NCBI GenBank assembly: GCA_032718565.1
Contig: JAVGVS010000099.1
Location: 1,258,972-1,322,971 of the forward strand
Reading direction: 5' to 3'
DNA from: Distichodus sexfasciatus
Lineage: Eukaryota; Chordata; Actinopteri; Characiformes; Distichodontidae
Length of the DNA: 64,000 nucleotides
Program-made: the position numbers and the translations under genes
The notes under the pieces: model-generated
The model's database searches: none
Seen by the model: the letters and a program-made list of their open reading frames with translations, nothing else
Told to the model about the DNA's origin: nothing
Shown here: piece after piece, positions 21,101 to 31,404 of the stretch
How positions within the stretch are numbered: the stretch's first letter is position 1
How the letters are laid out: each line of letters starts with the position of its first letter

Positions 21101-23153
21101 GTGGATCATTTTGTGCCAGGCCGCAGTGAAAGAATAAAACTCTTTTTCCAATAAAATGTAATTTGAAAATTAAAAATGGTCATTTTTATTGACCATCACA
21201 CTCCGTAGGGTGTTGTATTTTGGAAAAAAAAACTTCCATTTGTGGAAGCACAGGTGATGGTAAAACAACTCTTGGTTTTGTTACATGTCTCGCCCCCAAA
21301 CACCCCCAGTTCACACAAAAATTGTCTGAAATAAAATGGTGCCAAAAGGGTTGAGGGACCCCTGTTTTAGGGATGAATGAATATCAATTGATGGCTTGTT
21401 AAACAGAGACAGTAAAATGAAGTGCTTTACTGAACTTCCTCACTGTATGCACGCTCTTGGTTTATATATTTTTTTCTCACGTTGAGTTTTTCTTTTTGCC
21501 TTTCCAGGTCCCCCCCGAGGTATGTGAACTTAACTACACAGTCATTAGAAGTGCAGGGACGAGTTTATAATGAACTGAGATCTTTTTACATTGTGGTAAT
21601 GTAGATTTGTTCCCACTTCTTCACATCCGCTAGTTGTATTTTGCACTTCAAAACCTCTTCTGTGTCTCCCTCAGATGAAAGATGTGAAAGAGTTTAAAGA
21701 GTCTGAGCCGGTGTTCCAGTCGCACCTCTCCTCGTACACGCGAGAGGTGATGGAGTTAAGGAGGTTGAGGCCCGGTCTCTACCTCATCGAACCTTTCACC
21801 TCCAAACCCAACCAAAGCACCCCCTACCTCCTCACCGTCCACTCCAAGTAAGAGCAGTGAGCCTCGTTCACCATGTCTTTTTATTTGTTCTTAAAACAAT
21901 TCAGATTCATGACACAATCTTAAGTCTGCTCTCATAATGATGTAAAAAGGGCATGAGACTGCAGGTAGGTAGGCAATAACTAATCAATAACTACTAAATA
22001 AACATAAATAATATTGTCATGATGCCCTTTCATTGTACAGGAAACAGAGGCACAACTGCAGAGTATTCTTCCAGGATTTATTTAGACAATAACGTAGGCA
22101 CGCTGGCCAAAACTAAACCAAAGTCTTCTTTAAGTTTTTAAACAAACATAGCACGCCAGACAAGGGTCAAGCATAGTGATGGACTAATGTAGGGAAACAG
22201 AATCAAGGGGCAGGAATTAATCAAACACATGAAAGCAAAGAAACACTAACAAACCAAATCAAACAATAAACGAATCACCAGTGAGACTAGAGGGGACTGA
22301 ACGAAACACATGAAGACCAGGCGAACTAACTAACAAACCAAGATTAACAGAAGGAACCAATAGGAAACAGCATGGAGGCGGGACTAGGGTACGGCAGGCA
22401 AGACAATGTACAAAACCGAAGCAGAACTGTGGCGGCACCTGGTGACCACCTGGAACAATGTCCGGGGGATCCATGACAAACGTAGTATGGGCCGTTATCA
22501 GGATGAGGGTGAGAGTGAGACAGCTTCCGTAACAGAGAAACATTAAAGAGTAATTTACATTTATTTTACGTGAACGTGTTTTGTAAGATCAGTTAAATGT
22601 GGGTCCATGCAATATAACGCGTGTAAGAGTGCTCTTTAGCGTTTGTAGACTTACCTAAGCACAAATCTATTGGATAAAAGAAAAATATGCTGAAATCTTT
22701 GCGAATTAGACCCAATATTCTTATTCAGGTTCTCAGTCATGTAGGACATGGTAATCTTGAGGGTCATTTTAAGTGAACCACCTGGAACTCCCTGTTAGAT
22801 TTTTTAGAGCTGAAGAAAACTTTTAGATGAGAGCCGAATCATCTTCAAGAAGTTTGAAAAGAAGTCCAGTTGCCTTCAATTCAAAACACAAACCCACTGT
22901 ATGGCCAAATCACAACTTCATGAGCTTCTTGAGCATCTCATTTGAAAAGTATCTGACGTCCATATGCAGCTATAACAGCACACGCTGCTCAGAGAAGCAC
23001 CGATTAACACTGGGTTTGGACTTGGGTGTGTTTGATAGTCAGGTGTCTAAATATTTTTGAGTATACAGGAACAATCTTTAAAACACCTTTTGATTCATGC
23101 TTTGTAACATGTAACATGCTCTCCATCTCCATAGGATTAAGGAGAGCCACTGA
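10465..23153 (+). CDS. Calpain-family cysteine protease without EF-hand domain
   Basis: Calpains are calcium-regulated cytosolic cysteine proteases. Coding exons: 10465-10686, 12937-13006, 14224-14342, 14451-14584, 15525-15699, 16197-16271, 17065-17150, 18506-18580, 19854-19990, 20373-20521, 21508-21519, 21675-21847 and 23135-23153. All phases agree, giving 481 residues. The start ATG lies 16 bases inside the first coding exon. The catalytic triad is visible: Cys100 in GNCWFLSA, His256 in EGHAYTV and Asn280 in LLNPWG. A C2-like (domain III) region follows (WMSMTDFC, then GFRLYL-VPPE). The protein ends SKIKESH where classical calpains (about 700 residues) continue into a penta-EF-hand domain. 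No EF-hand exon was found downstream. Intron 3 has a GC donor, and exon 11 is only 12 nt, as in other calpains. I cannot name the paralogue. Confidence 0.92.
11225..11470 (-). repeat. SINE family A (minus orientation)
   Basis: Reading on the minus strand, a tRNA-like head (B-box GGTTCAAATCCC region near 11410) leads into the family A body. On the plus strand it starts GAAAGTGAGTGATTATTTGT and contains GACCCATCCGTGAAGGAGCA. It lies in calpain intron 1. Confidence 0.75.
11564..11710. repeat. 73 bp tandem duplication
   Basis: Two adjacent copies of a 73 bp unit begin TCTGAATCCAATGTCAGCAA at 11564 and 11637. They differ at only a few positions, for example CTTCAT versus CTCCGT. It lies in calpain intron 1 and is probably a recent local duplication. 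Confidence 0.85.
12120..12415 (+). repeat. tRNA-headed retroposon, family C
   Basis: The head TAGCGCAGTGGTTCTGGGGT with B-box GGTTCGAACCCC is followed by TGTGTGGAGTTTGCATGCTC and a 3' end GGGATTAAGCGGTTCAGATA. Other copies lie at 32.2, 33.5/38.8, 44.9 and 52.8 kb. It lies in calpain intron 1. Confidence 0.75.
13200..13460 (-). repeat. SINE family A (minus orientation)
   Basis: This is one of the best-preserved copies. On the plus strand it has AAGTGATAATTTGTCATTGT, CCATCCATGAAGGAGCAGTG and CCAGGATTCGAACCGGCAAC. The last is the reversed B-box of the tRNA-like head. It lies in calpain intron 2. A short family B tail fragment (CATTTAACAAACACTCTTAT) precedes it near 13075-13115. Confidence 0.75.
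14041..14160. repeat. ~120 bp palindromic MITE
   Basis: The ends are TGGGCTGGTTTCTTAA on the left and ATATTGGCCCA on the right. Internal arms carry TCTTGGACTAAACT against AGTCTAGGACTAGG-type complements. A related copy lies at 46651-46778. It lies in calpain intron 2. Confidence 0.6.
14845..15070 (-). repeat. SINE family A (minus orientation)
   Basis: The plus strand shows GAAAGTGAGTGATTATTTGT followed by GAAGGAGCAGTGGACAGCTG and the reversed tRNA-like head CAAACCAGCGACCTTCAGAT. It lies in calpain intron 4. Confidence 0.7.
15757..16005 (+). repeat. Two SINE family B pieces in opposite orientations
   Basis: Positions 15757-15862 match the family B body in minus orientation (TTTACAGCATGACGTTCTTA, then AGTTAAGGGTCTTGCTAAGG) without its head. 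At about 15868 a plus-oriented copy starts with a good tRNA-like head (GGTCTAGTGGTTAGAATATT, B-box GGTTCAAATCC) and a tail AAATGCCGAAAATGTAAATG. It lies in calpain intron 5. Confidence 0.7.
16360..16790. repeat. Palindromic 40 bp minisatellite
   Basis: From 16497 a ~40 bp unit is repeated about six times (ATTGATATTTGGGGAGATGA plus TTGATCTGTATTACGAGGTG). From 16360 to 16495 the complementary motif occurs in inverted orientation (CACCTCCTCAATCACC, CAAATATCAATCACCTCC). The array therefore reads head-to-head about a centre near 16496. It lies in calpain intron 6, between the exons carrying His256 and Asn280. Confidence 0.85.
17675..17900 (+). repeat. SINE family A (plus orientation)
   Basis: The tRNA-like head GGTAGCGTAGCAGATGGGGA is followed by a diverged B-box and GAGCAAAGTACCGTCCCCAA. 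It ends with a GTGCT repeat (TGTGCTGTGCTGTGCTG). It lies in calpain intron 8. Confidence 0.75.
18068..18272. repeat. GGAT/GATA microsatellite
   Basis: A tract of GGAT units passes into GATA units (about 18110-18176), then mixed GGAT, GACA and GATA units to 18272. The Ile-Tyr-Leu-Ser minus-strand frame here is only a reading of the repeat. It lies in calpain intron 8. Confidence 0.95.
18655..19292 (+). mobile_element. Tc1-like transposase remnant
   Basis: Broken frames match a Tc1/mariner transposase: an N-terminal helix-turn-helix part (RQQGHGWPRLTDACVKRRL, then IVAQIAEDVKAGSDRKH) and later pieces (RPVRVSMPTPVHCRK, PGEHMAPRCTMGRR). Frame changes and deletions separate them, and no terminal repeats were found. 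The fragment abuts a SINE at 19293. It lies in calpain intron 9 and is inactive. Confidence 0.75.
19293..19525 (+). repeat. SINE family A (plus orientation)
   Basis: It begins GCAGTTGGTTGTGTAATGAT and contains CCATGATCAGAAGGTCCAGG and CTCCTTCATGGATGGGTCAA. It ends TGACAAATAGTCACTCACGT. It directly follows the Tc1 remnant in calpain intron 9. Confidence 0.7.
20237..20251 (+). promoter_or_regulatory. CTCF-like motif
   Basis: CCAGCAGGGGGAGTG matches the well-known core of the vertebrate CTCF motif at most positions. It lies in calpain intron 10. This is a motif match only; occupancy is unknown. Confidence 0.3.
21060..21365. mobile_element. hAT-like MITE, ~306 bp
   Basis: The inverted ends are TAGGGGTCCTCAACC and GGTTGAGGGACCCCTG. 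The interior is non-coding (GGCCGCGGACCAGCACCGGG). Flanking 8-mers are only partly alike. It lies in calpain intron 11. Confidence 0.65.
22015..22478 (-). mobile_element. Solo LTR
   Basis: Read on the minus strand, the segment begins TGTCATGGATCCCCC and ends GGGCATCATGACA, giving TGTCA/TGACA termini. An AATAAA signal lies near its 3' end, in TCTAAATAAATCC. No internal retroelement sequence adjoins it, so it is likely a solo LTR left by recombination. A clear 5 bp target duplication was not seen. It lies in calpain intron 12, the last intron. Confidence 0.65.
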
Positions 23154-23767
23154 GGCGGCGGTGAAAAAGAGCAACTGAAACAACTGAGAACATTTTCCTC
23201 TTCATTATCATAATTTATTAAGCTATGCATTATAATAATAATCAGAGAGCCAGAATGTTGATGTGCAACCCAAGGAAAAATTGTAGAAATTATGAGACAG
23301 AACAATCCTATTAAGTTCCATCAAAACAAGTGTTAATCCACTACTAGACATAATTTATACTATCTGACATGTACACCTTCTAAAGCACTTTTGATACCGG
23401 TAGGTTATATCGGTAATGATTAAAGAACTGAACAAATCAAAGATTAATAAACAGACACATTGTTTAATAAAGTTTATGATGTGGGTTTTGGTCTCTGGAA
23501 CTCTATCCACCTAAAATATGAATTTCTTGTTACTGACACCCAAGAGTCAACCAGCGTCTCAAACAAAGCACATAAAGGAGTGACAAATGTTTTTGGTGGA
23601 ATGATGATGTGAGGACAAACCGTAACACTTGATCAGGGTTAGGTTGTAGAGAAATGTCTTTTGCATGTGTTTTGTACACTAGAACAAAGATGACTTCTTT
23701 TAAAGGTATTAATGTAATAAAGCATGTATAAAGCTATACATTAATAAAATAAATCGAATAAAAATAT

Positions 23768-24557
23768 TCAAAACGTCCATCTAATTCTGAATAGCTCTTC
23801 TTCTTTCTCTTCCAGCTCTCTTTTAATTTTTTCCATCTCTTCTTCTTTCTCTTCCAGCTCTCTTTTAATTTTTTCCAGCTCTCTTTTAATTTTTTCCATC
23901 TCTTCTTCTTTCTCTTCCAGCTCTTCTGTAGTTTTTCCCATCTCTTCTTCTTTCTCTTCCAGCTCTTCTTCTTTCTCGTCCAGCGCCCCTCTCAACCTCT
24001 GTATTTCTTTATCTTTCTCTTTCACTTTCTTCTGTGTATTATCATTTAGTTTATTCACTATGTTCTCTGTTTCTTCATCTTTTTCTTCCAACTTTATTCT
24101 CGTTCTCTCTATTTTATCTTCTTTCTTTTCTAGATCTTTTCTCAGTTCCTCTAATTCCTCGTCTTTCTCTTCTAGCTCCTGCCTCATTCTTCCAAGCTGT
24201 CCATCTCTCTTTTCGATTTTCTGACTCATCTTCTCTATCTTCTCATCACTTTCCTGCAGTTCTTGTCTCATTCTTTCAACCTGCTCATCTCTCTTTTCTA
24301 ATTTTAATCTCTTACTCTCGATCTCATCTTCTTTCTGTTCCAGCTCCTCTCTTACTAGCTCGAGAATCTCTTCTTCCCTTGCCTGCAGTTTCTGTCTCAG
24401 GTTATACAGTGTGAAGTCCATGTCATCAATCTTCCCAGTCTGCATCAGAGAAAAATATGTTCTCAGCGCTGGAAGAAAAATGTAACATCACCTTAATCAT
24501 ATCCTGTCTTTAAAGTCTCACCTGATGTTGAAATTGATGCAGTAGAGCAGGTGTGAA
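23768..24557 (-). CDS. Coiled-coil protein tail with 36-nt upstream exon
   Basis: The large minus-strand exon is 24468-23768, with acceptor ttcttccag. It opens LRTYFSLMQTGKIDDMDFT, then runs about 200 residues of nearly pure Glu/Lys/Leu heptads (LEEKEEEMEKIKRELE repeats, with small internal duplications of the coding DNA), and stops after FRIRWTF. Upstream, a 36-nt exon at 24557-24522 (acceptor aatacag, donor gtgaga) encodes HTCSTASISTS and joins in phase. Earlier exons were not found. The same 36-nt exon plus coil is duplicated in decayed form at 27.1-27.55 kb. A long coiled coil ending a multi-exon gene would fit the tail of a fish Ig-type or GTPase-type lineage-specific gene, but that is a guess. 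Confidence 0.6.
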
Positions 24558-24689
24558 CTGTATTTTCTCCTCCTTAGATGTTACACGTCACACTCTGGTC
24601 CTCAACTACAGACTGGATCTTTTTGATGGCTGCAAAAAAGAATCAAAATATCTAGCGTATTATTATTACAGTAGTCTGTATAAAGTAAG

Positions 24690-24790
24690 TGATTATTTGT
24701 CACTGCACAGCACACACCACAACAAATGCTCCTTCACTTTACCAGCCTGGGATTCAAACTGGCAAATTTCAGATCACCTTTTGTGGTACG
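24690..24790 (-). repeat. SINE family A fragment
   Basis: The tract AAGTAAGTGATTATTTGTCA, then TTTACCAGCCTGGGATTCAA, keeps the two ends of family A in minus orientation but lacks the middle. Confidence 0.6.
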
Positions 24791-25249
24791 AACATATAGT
24801 ACGTGAGTTTAGAATCTAGTTTCTTTCTAATCAATAACAGCTGTTTTAGTTTTTAGGGATTCATTTCTTATGGCCTAGTGTTCTTACATTTACAATAAGT
24901 AATGACTGTGTAAGGCTACAAAATGCTAGTGTTGGGAAGCAGCTAAGTTAAATTATGAATGCTACTAACTTAACTACTTTTTTCAGTTGCTTATCAGTAG
25001 GGAAGCTGCTTTTAAAGCACTGTAGCTTATACAAATGGAGATGTTCCGTGATGAAGTGGTACATTGTTACAATTAGGATCATTTTTCTTTCTACATAAAG
25101 GTGTGTATTTTCAGCTAGCAGCTGTATGACAGGACCACGTGTAAGATTTTTGAATCCAGAATGACTTTGGGGTGCGTTTAATCTAGACGATCCAGCAGCT
25201 CTGTGAAACGTGTATGCTTTCGGCATAGATGTATTGAAATAATCATATT

Positions 25250-26640
25250 TCTAAATATTGCCATAAAGTGAAAGTTTGTAACGAGATTCAGTTCCTACCT
25301 TTTCCTCCTTGTGTGTAAATGTGCTGAGTTTCTGTTTCTGATTGACTCATAACAGGGAGCAGCTGAAATTCTGCCCAAGGCAATCCTCAATAACACACGC
25401 TTGCTGAGCTAAACCTTTAGTATTAAATAAGGCATAATACAAGGGATTCATTCAGAGTCACACTGTTTTGTTGGATTATTGTTTTGGTTTATTGTTATTG
25501 TATTGTTTATTAAAGGAAGTATACTCCACATAACGCTAACAGCAGGTTAAAGTCCAACAAAAAAACATTTACAGCAGAAGTCAAAAGGTTACATGACTCC
25601 AATCCAGGTAGGATTTGAACCCACAATCTCTTGGTCCAGAGATGAGTGTCCTAATCACTAGGCAACCAATGTGCTGTATACAATTTATATTATATACATA
25701 TTTTAGAGTAAATATAGGTTATAAGTATATAATGGAAATGAAATGCAGTGGATTTAAAATGTTATTGTTTTAATTATCCTATTTTTCAGATGTGAATTGA
25801 CATTTAGATGCTACGTTTAATATCCAGTGGGGAAGGGAGCGTTTCAGCAATACAATGTTTCACAAAATGAAGCAAAATAAAGGCAGATGCTTCCTGACCT
25901 AACCTGTGTGGGGTTTTTTTAAATTATTAAAATCAAATAATTATTGTGTATTTTGCTGATTTTTGGGGACCAAGCCTGGCGGTGCCTCTCATGCACACTG
26001 CTGCATCAAAACTAATCCTTCCTGTTTCAAACATTATTTTTATTCTCTATCCTCCTGAACCTCAATAAGCTAATGTACGCAATAAATGTGTGTAAGATAT
26101 TCTATTGTTACCTAAGAATATTTCAAATAATGAATAAAATATTGGTAAATGTCACAAACGTTGTGCAAAAAAGAGGGTTTTAAGAACAGATTTCTTCTTA
26201 AAAACAGTTGAATGAGGTGAATGAGGCCCAAAGCTCTTATTGGTAATACCTAGAAATCCACTCTAAATGTATAAAGATGACCGCCTACTTGCATGAGCTT
26301 CTTGAGTATCGCACTCCAAATGTACAGTATTTGTCCTCCAAAAAGAATGTAGATATTACCAAAAATAATCTAAAAACAACCAGGGGTTTGTGTGCATACA
26401 AAACCCATATTGTAAAAAAGGTTGTTGAACTTTGCACATGCTTGGTTCAGATTGTACAGATGGTTATTTATTTAAATCCATTGTGCACAACCACTAACTT
26501 TGGCACCCCAACACAGTGAGACCTTTGGTACAAGACTAAAATAGTGTGAGTAAAAGAGCTATTTTCTACAGAGTGTATGGCTAGTCATTGTGCTACACCA
26601 CATCTCCCTCCAGTAACAGTAAACGTGAGCACTTTACAAT
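25250..26640. other. Intergenic DNA with one SINE fragment
   Basis: No coding exon, RNA gene or clear repeat was seen apart from a minus-oriented family B head at 25600-25672 (AGGTAGGATTTGAACCCACA, CCTAATCACTAGGCAACCAA). The base composition is AT-rich. Confidence 0.6.
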
Positions 26641-26649
26641 GCCAAGTGC

Positions 26650-26850
26650 TACTTACATTTACATTTACAGCATTTAGTAGACTTTCTCATCTAGAGCAAC
26701 TTCCATTTCCTAATTTCAGGGACAGTTACCCTGGAGCAACTTGGGGTTAAGAGTCCTGTTCAGTGATGGTAGTGCCTGAGGAAGGATTCGAAACCACAAC
26801 CACTTGGTCCAGAGGCGAGAATCCTAACCGCTAGACCACCACACGTTATT
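26650..26850 (-). repeat. SINE family B, near full length
   Basis: The plus strand reads ACATTTACATTTACAGCATT, then CAGGGACAGTTACCCTGGAG, and ends GAATCCTAACCGCTAGACCA. The last is the reversed tRNA-like head. It is the fullest family B copy in the window. Confidence 0.75.
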
Positions 26851-26899
26851 TTGCTTATTTTGGTGAAAGTAACTCAGAAGTAATACAGGAGTTGTTTCA

Positions 26900-27127
26900 C
26901 ATTGATCACGTGTGGCAGGTTCAAATCCAGGGCTGGTAAAGTTACCACTGAGGTACTCATGAGCAAGGTACCGTCCCCACGCACTGCTCCCCGGCCGCTG
27001 CCCTTGTTAGCTGCCCACTGCTCCTTCATGGATGGGTCAAATGCAGAGGTCACATTTTGTTGTAGTGCACTGTGTGCTGTGCTGTGGTGTGTTGACAATG
27101 ACAAATAATCACTCACTTTCACTGCTG
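26900..27127 (+). repeat. SINE family A (plus orientation)
   Basis: It contains AGGTTCAAATCCAGGGCTGG (B-box), GAGCAAGGTACCGTCCCCAC and CTCCTTCATGGATGGGTCAA, and ends GACAAATAATCACTCACTTT. It truncates the decayed coiled-coil copy that follows. Confidence 0.75.
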
Positions 27128-27549
27128 TAAGTTGCGCTGGATTAGTGAGTTCAAGCTGCACGAGCCGTATTTCTTCATTCCTCTTCAATATTGTATCATT
27201 TAGTTCATTCAATATTCTATCAGTTTTTCTACCAGCTCTTGTCATTCTCGCTATCTTATCTTTCTCTTCTAGATCTTTTATCTGTTCTTCTATAATTTCA
27301 TTAATCTTCCTCGATTTCTGTCTCTTTTATCAATTTTGTCAAACTTTGTTCTCATTTTCTCATCTTTCTTTTTTCTTAGCTCCTCTAACTATACGCTTGC
27401 TCTCATCCTCTCTTTGTTCCAGTTCCTTTCCTACCAACTCCAGAATCCCGAGCTCACTCTTTTGCTATCTCAGATCTGCATCAGAGAAAAATATGCTGCC
27501 AGTGCAGTCTCACCTGATGTTGACAGTGTTGCAGTAGAGCAGATGTGAC
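27128..27549 (-). pseudogene. Decayed copy of the coiled-coil gene tail
   Basis: On the minus strand, a 36-nt exon at 27549-27514 (acceptor aatacag, donor gtgaga) matches the one at 24557-24522 in length, position and most bases (HICSTATLSTS). The following exon starts with the same ATATTTTTCTCTGATGCAGA. It then breaks frame repeatedly while keeping a Glu/Lys-rich coil composition (LNELNDTILKRNEEIR). The copy ends where a SINE has inserted at 27127. It is a duplicated pseudogene. Confidence 0.65.
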
Positions 27550-27873
27550 CTGTATTTCTTCTTCCTCAGTTATACGCCACACCCTGCTCCCCAGCTACAG
27601 GTGAAGTTTAATATCTTTTTATACCTGTTTGTGTAAACAAAAGTCAACAAACAATGTTATAACAAAATCTCATCTGTTGCTTTATTTTTCTTGTTTCCTT
27701 TCCCTGATGATTTGTTAAACCAAGGTTTTTAATATTAATAATGAAGTCTATATAACTTTCACTGAAGCAATGTAATGTTATTTTTCACATCTTCTATAAA
27801 CATGTAGAATATAATGGTAGTACTTGTCTGTTTTCCCAAATCTAACTTCTTTCTGATCAGTAACAGATATTTT

Positions 27874-28331
27874 TGTCACGGCCAGCCATGCCACGCCCAC
27901 GCCCACTATCACCGGAGTTCTGACCTGGGGGTATTTGTTCTGTTCTCTGGGTTCACCTTTGGTGCCATTCCTATTGTGTCTGTTACGCCTCCTGTGTCTT
28001 TGGTTAGCTTTAGCTTTCCCCGCTAGCTCGCTCCCCACTTCTGGGTTCTCGATGTCTTCACTGTGTGCCCTCGCGAGTAGTTCACTCCCCAGTTAGAATG
28101 CACCCTACTTCCAAGTTCGTTGTCTCTCTTAATGCTTCCTACCTAGTAGGTTAGGATCTGTTTAGAGCACACCCTTGCTTATTATTTCGTTCAGCTGTTG
28201 CTTGTTACTTTCAGTTTTGGGATTGGGTTGCACACTAATTTGGTTTATTAGTTTGCATTATTTAAAACTATCTTAAAACTATTAAAACTACAGTGTCCCC
28301 TTCGACCCAAGTCTTCTTCACCTCCCACTCA
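27874..28331 (+). mobile_element. Probable 5' LTR of a Ty3/gypsy element
   Basis: The segment begins TGTCACGGCCAGCC and runs into an AT-rich 3' part (ACTATTAAAACTACAGTGTC) just ahead of pol-type coding sequence. The right boundary is tentative because no matching 3' LTR remains in the window. Confidence 0.45.
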
Positions 28332-28383
28332 GGTGGATCATTTTAATTTCTAAAATCAATTCACTGTTCCAGTTCAGTTATGT

Positions 28384-31075
28384 GTGTGTGGTAATTTTGT
28401 TTCTGTTTCTGCCTTTGTAGACTCTGGGTCAGCTGGGAACTTTGTTTCTCAAGCCCTGGTGAACTCCTTTTCTCTGCCTAATGGTCCTTTAGCTCACCCT
28501 GTCACAGTTCATGCCTTAGAGGGACACACCGTTTGTCATGCGTCTCTTACCACAATTACCCCTTGGAATGCACTCACCATCCAAGATCACACTGAACAAC
28601 TTCCGTTGTTAGTCCTTCCTCACTCCATGCATTCACTTGGTCTCCCATGGCTCCGCTCACACAAGCCCCATGTCGATTTGCTCATGAACCAAATTTTGTC
28701 ATGGTCCCCGAATTGCACTGCATCTGGTCTCATTAGCAGGATACCCTTGCACTCCACGTCTGTTGAAAGTCCTCAGCCACACATCAATGCACCCATCCCA
28801 TCACAGTACATAGACCTCCAGGAGGTCTTTTCTCTAGCTAAGGCAAGCCGTCTCCCTCTGCATCGGCCCTGGGATTGTGCGATTGACCTCCTGCCAGGTA
28901 AAACACCTCCTTGGTCATGTATTTACCCATTGTCCGAGCCAGAAAACTGGGCAATGGAGGAGTACATGGCCGAGGCCCTGCAGCAGGGTTATATTAGGTG
29001 GTTGTGATCCCCTGCCTCTGCTAGTTTCTTTTTTGTTAAAAAGAAGGATGGTGGACTCTGCCCTTGCATTGACTACTGGGGCCTCAATGAAGTCATGGTG
29101 AAGTATGTCCACCTGCTGCCGCTTATCCCTGCAACTATCAAATGGCTCCGGGGGTCGACTGCAGACATCACAAGTCTCCCGGAAGTTCTAGGAGTCTCCT
29201 GCATATTGATAGCGGCTCCCTGATGACCGCAAATTGAATAAAATATCCCAGAAACTAGAGCAAGCAAATAAGAGCCTGCACACGAGACAGTAGCATGTGC
29301 ACCGCGAGAGAAGCGCGCACATGATGGAATGAGAGAGTGAGAGAACGTGCTTATGTGTGGATCACTGCGTTCACGTAGCCTGTGCTAGATAAAGGGCATC
29401 CTGATTGGTTTACTTAGCAAAATAAGCCAATCAGATTTCAGCATGGGCATGGTAGGTTGGACGGGGGGTGTTGGGGGGTGGGTATTGCAGGGGGCTCCTC
29501 CCTGAAATGAGTTTTTGCAGGTTGGGTTGCCTGCAACTGTGTTTACTACAGTAAACTCAACCTTGGTGCATGTTCAGGCAGGTGATGAGTGGAGGACTGC
29601 CTTCAGCACGACGTCAGGGCAATATGAATATTTAGTTATGCCTTTTTGCCTGACAAATGCACCTTCCATTTTCCAATCCTTTGTAAATGACATTTTTTGT
29701 GAGATGTTGGATTGTTTTGTTATTGTTTATATTGATGATATTATAGTTTTCTCCAAACCCCTCCCTGAGCACATCTCCCATGTCCATCTCATGCTGAATC
29801 ACCTGCTTGAACACGGGTTGTACGCGAAGGCTGAGAATTGTGAATTTCATAAGTCCAAAATCACATTTCTGGGTCTCTGTCTCACCACGGAGGGTATTAC
29901 GATGGAAGAAACTAAGGTGCACACGGTATCTGAGTGGCCAGAGCCATCCATGGTAAAGGAACTGCAACGGTTCCTGGAGGTTGCCAACTATTACTGGCAT
30001 TTTATCCATAACTACAGTCTAATTTCCGCACCCCTCACGTCCCTCCTTTGAGGGAAACCTAAAAAACTTATGTTTACTTCTGAGGCCCGGCAGGCATTCT
30101 CCGCCCTCAAGGAGAAATTTGTGCCCACTCCCGTACTCAAGATGCCCAATCCAGAAAAGCCCAGTCGAGATAGACACCTCAGAGGTGGGACTGGGGGCCA
30201 TCTTGTCACAACTGCATGACAGCAATCACAAATTACACCCCATTGCATTCTTTTCTTGGAAACTAACAGAGACAGAATGAAATTATGACATCGGGAACCG
30301 CAAACTGCTATCAGTGAAGGCTGGAGGGGGCTTGGCATCCCTTTGTTGTATTAACTGATCACCATAACCTGGAATACATCCGGCAGGCGAAGAGGTTGAA
30401 TACGCGACAGGCACGTTGGGCACTGCTTTTTACACGACTCAACTTCAAAATTACGTATCGTCCAGGCAAACAGAACAGCAAAGCCAACGCTTTATTGTGC
30501 CAATTTGATGTTCCCAATATGGACAAAGAACCCAAGCCCATTCTTCCACCCTCTGTTCTGGTCACCCCAATTGCTTGGGACCTAGATGAGGACATTGCTC
30601 AGGAGTCCCAGGCTTGTCTGAGGCTTCCCAACTGCCCCCTCATCTGGTCTTTGCACTGGAGAGATTGAGGGCCAGGGTGGTGGAATGGGCCCACACCACG
30701 CCCGCGACCAGCCACTCAGGCATTTCTTGGACCCAGGAAATTGTCTCTCGTAAATATTGGTGGCTGTGTGCGCAACCACCAAAAGCTTATGCCAATGGCC
30801 CACCAGGAAACTAAGGGCCCTAGCAGTGCCGACCAGGCCATGGTCTCACCTCACAGTGGACTTTGTCACAGACGTGCCAGCTTCAAAAGGGTACACAGTT
30901 GTTGTGGTGGTCGTTGATTGCTTCTCAAAGGGGTGCCAGTTTGTTCCCTTCCCTTTGCCCTCCAGGTCGTGGAAGCGCTGTTCCAGTTTGTCTTCCGCTA
31001 CTATGGCATCTCTGAGGAGATCCTGTCCGACCGTGGTCCCCAGTTCACCTCCAGTAAATTTGTGTAGAAAACACT
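28384..31075 (+). pseudogene. Ty3/gypsy pol remnant
   Basis: In order: an aspartic-protease-like part (FVDSGSAGNFV) at 28384-29007, which then stops; a non-homologous or scrambled stretch at 29130-29510; a reverse transcriptase core at 29515-30051 (MPFCLTNAPSIFQSF, active-site YIDD in VYIDDIIVFSKP, then a stop); RNase H traces to about 30500; and integrase fragments at 30800-31070 (LTVDFVTDVPAS, then an SDRGPQF block in another frame). Gag is missing, at least four frame breaks are visible, and the 3' LTR is absent. This is a dead retrotransposon between the coiled-coil copies and the VWA7-like gene. Confidence 0.85.
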
Positions 31076-31329
31076 GTATATAAAGAAGTGCAAATGTGCT
31101 TTCTTAGCCACGCCTGGTGTTGCACTTGCTGGTCTGACAAAACCAGTTAAAACGAATGAAACCAAAAGTGTTTATGCTGATTACATGCATGTTTATACTG
31201 TCCTAAAATTCCTCGCATTTCAGAACAGGTTTTAAACAACTGCCAGCTCGCTGCCCCTGGAGAAGCACAATTTCTTTTTTTTTTTCTTTTTTCTAAATAC
31301 CATACTAGGCCTTGCTGATTTTTTTCATC

Positions 31330-31404
31330 TTATTTGTGACATTGTACTAGAACTTTGCAGCTGTAAATTTTAGTTTAAGGCTGTGTGCTCAGGGAACCTG
31401 TAAG
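31330..31404 (+). other. Likely untranslated first exon of the VWA7-like gene
   Basis: The donor CTGTAAG|gtaagaa at 31404 lies 180 bp before the acceptor ctctcttgcag at 31583 that opens the first coding exon. The 5' limit is not defined. It sits just after the gypsy remnant. Confidence 0.35.

Noticed and set aside
24034..24414. Plus-strand 126-codon frame
   Set aside because: It is antisense to the repetitive Glu/Lys codons of the minus-strand coiled-coil exon.
28384..31075. Domesticated retroelement gene
   Set aside because: The protease and RT parts contain several stops and frame breaks, and gag is missing. There is no sign of purifying constraint.
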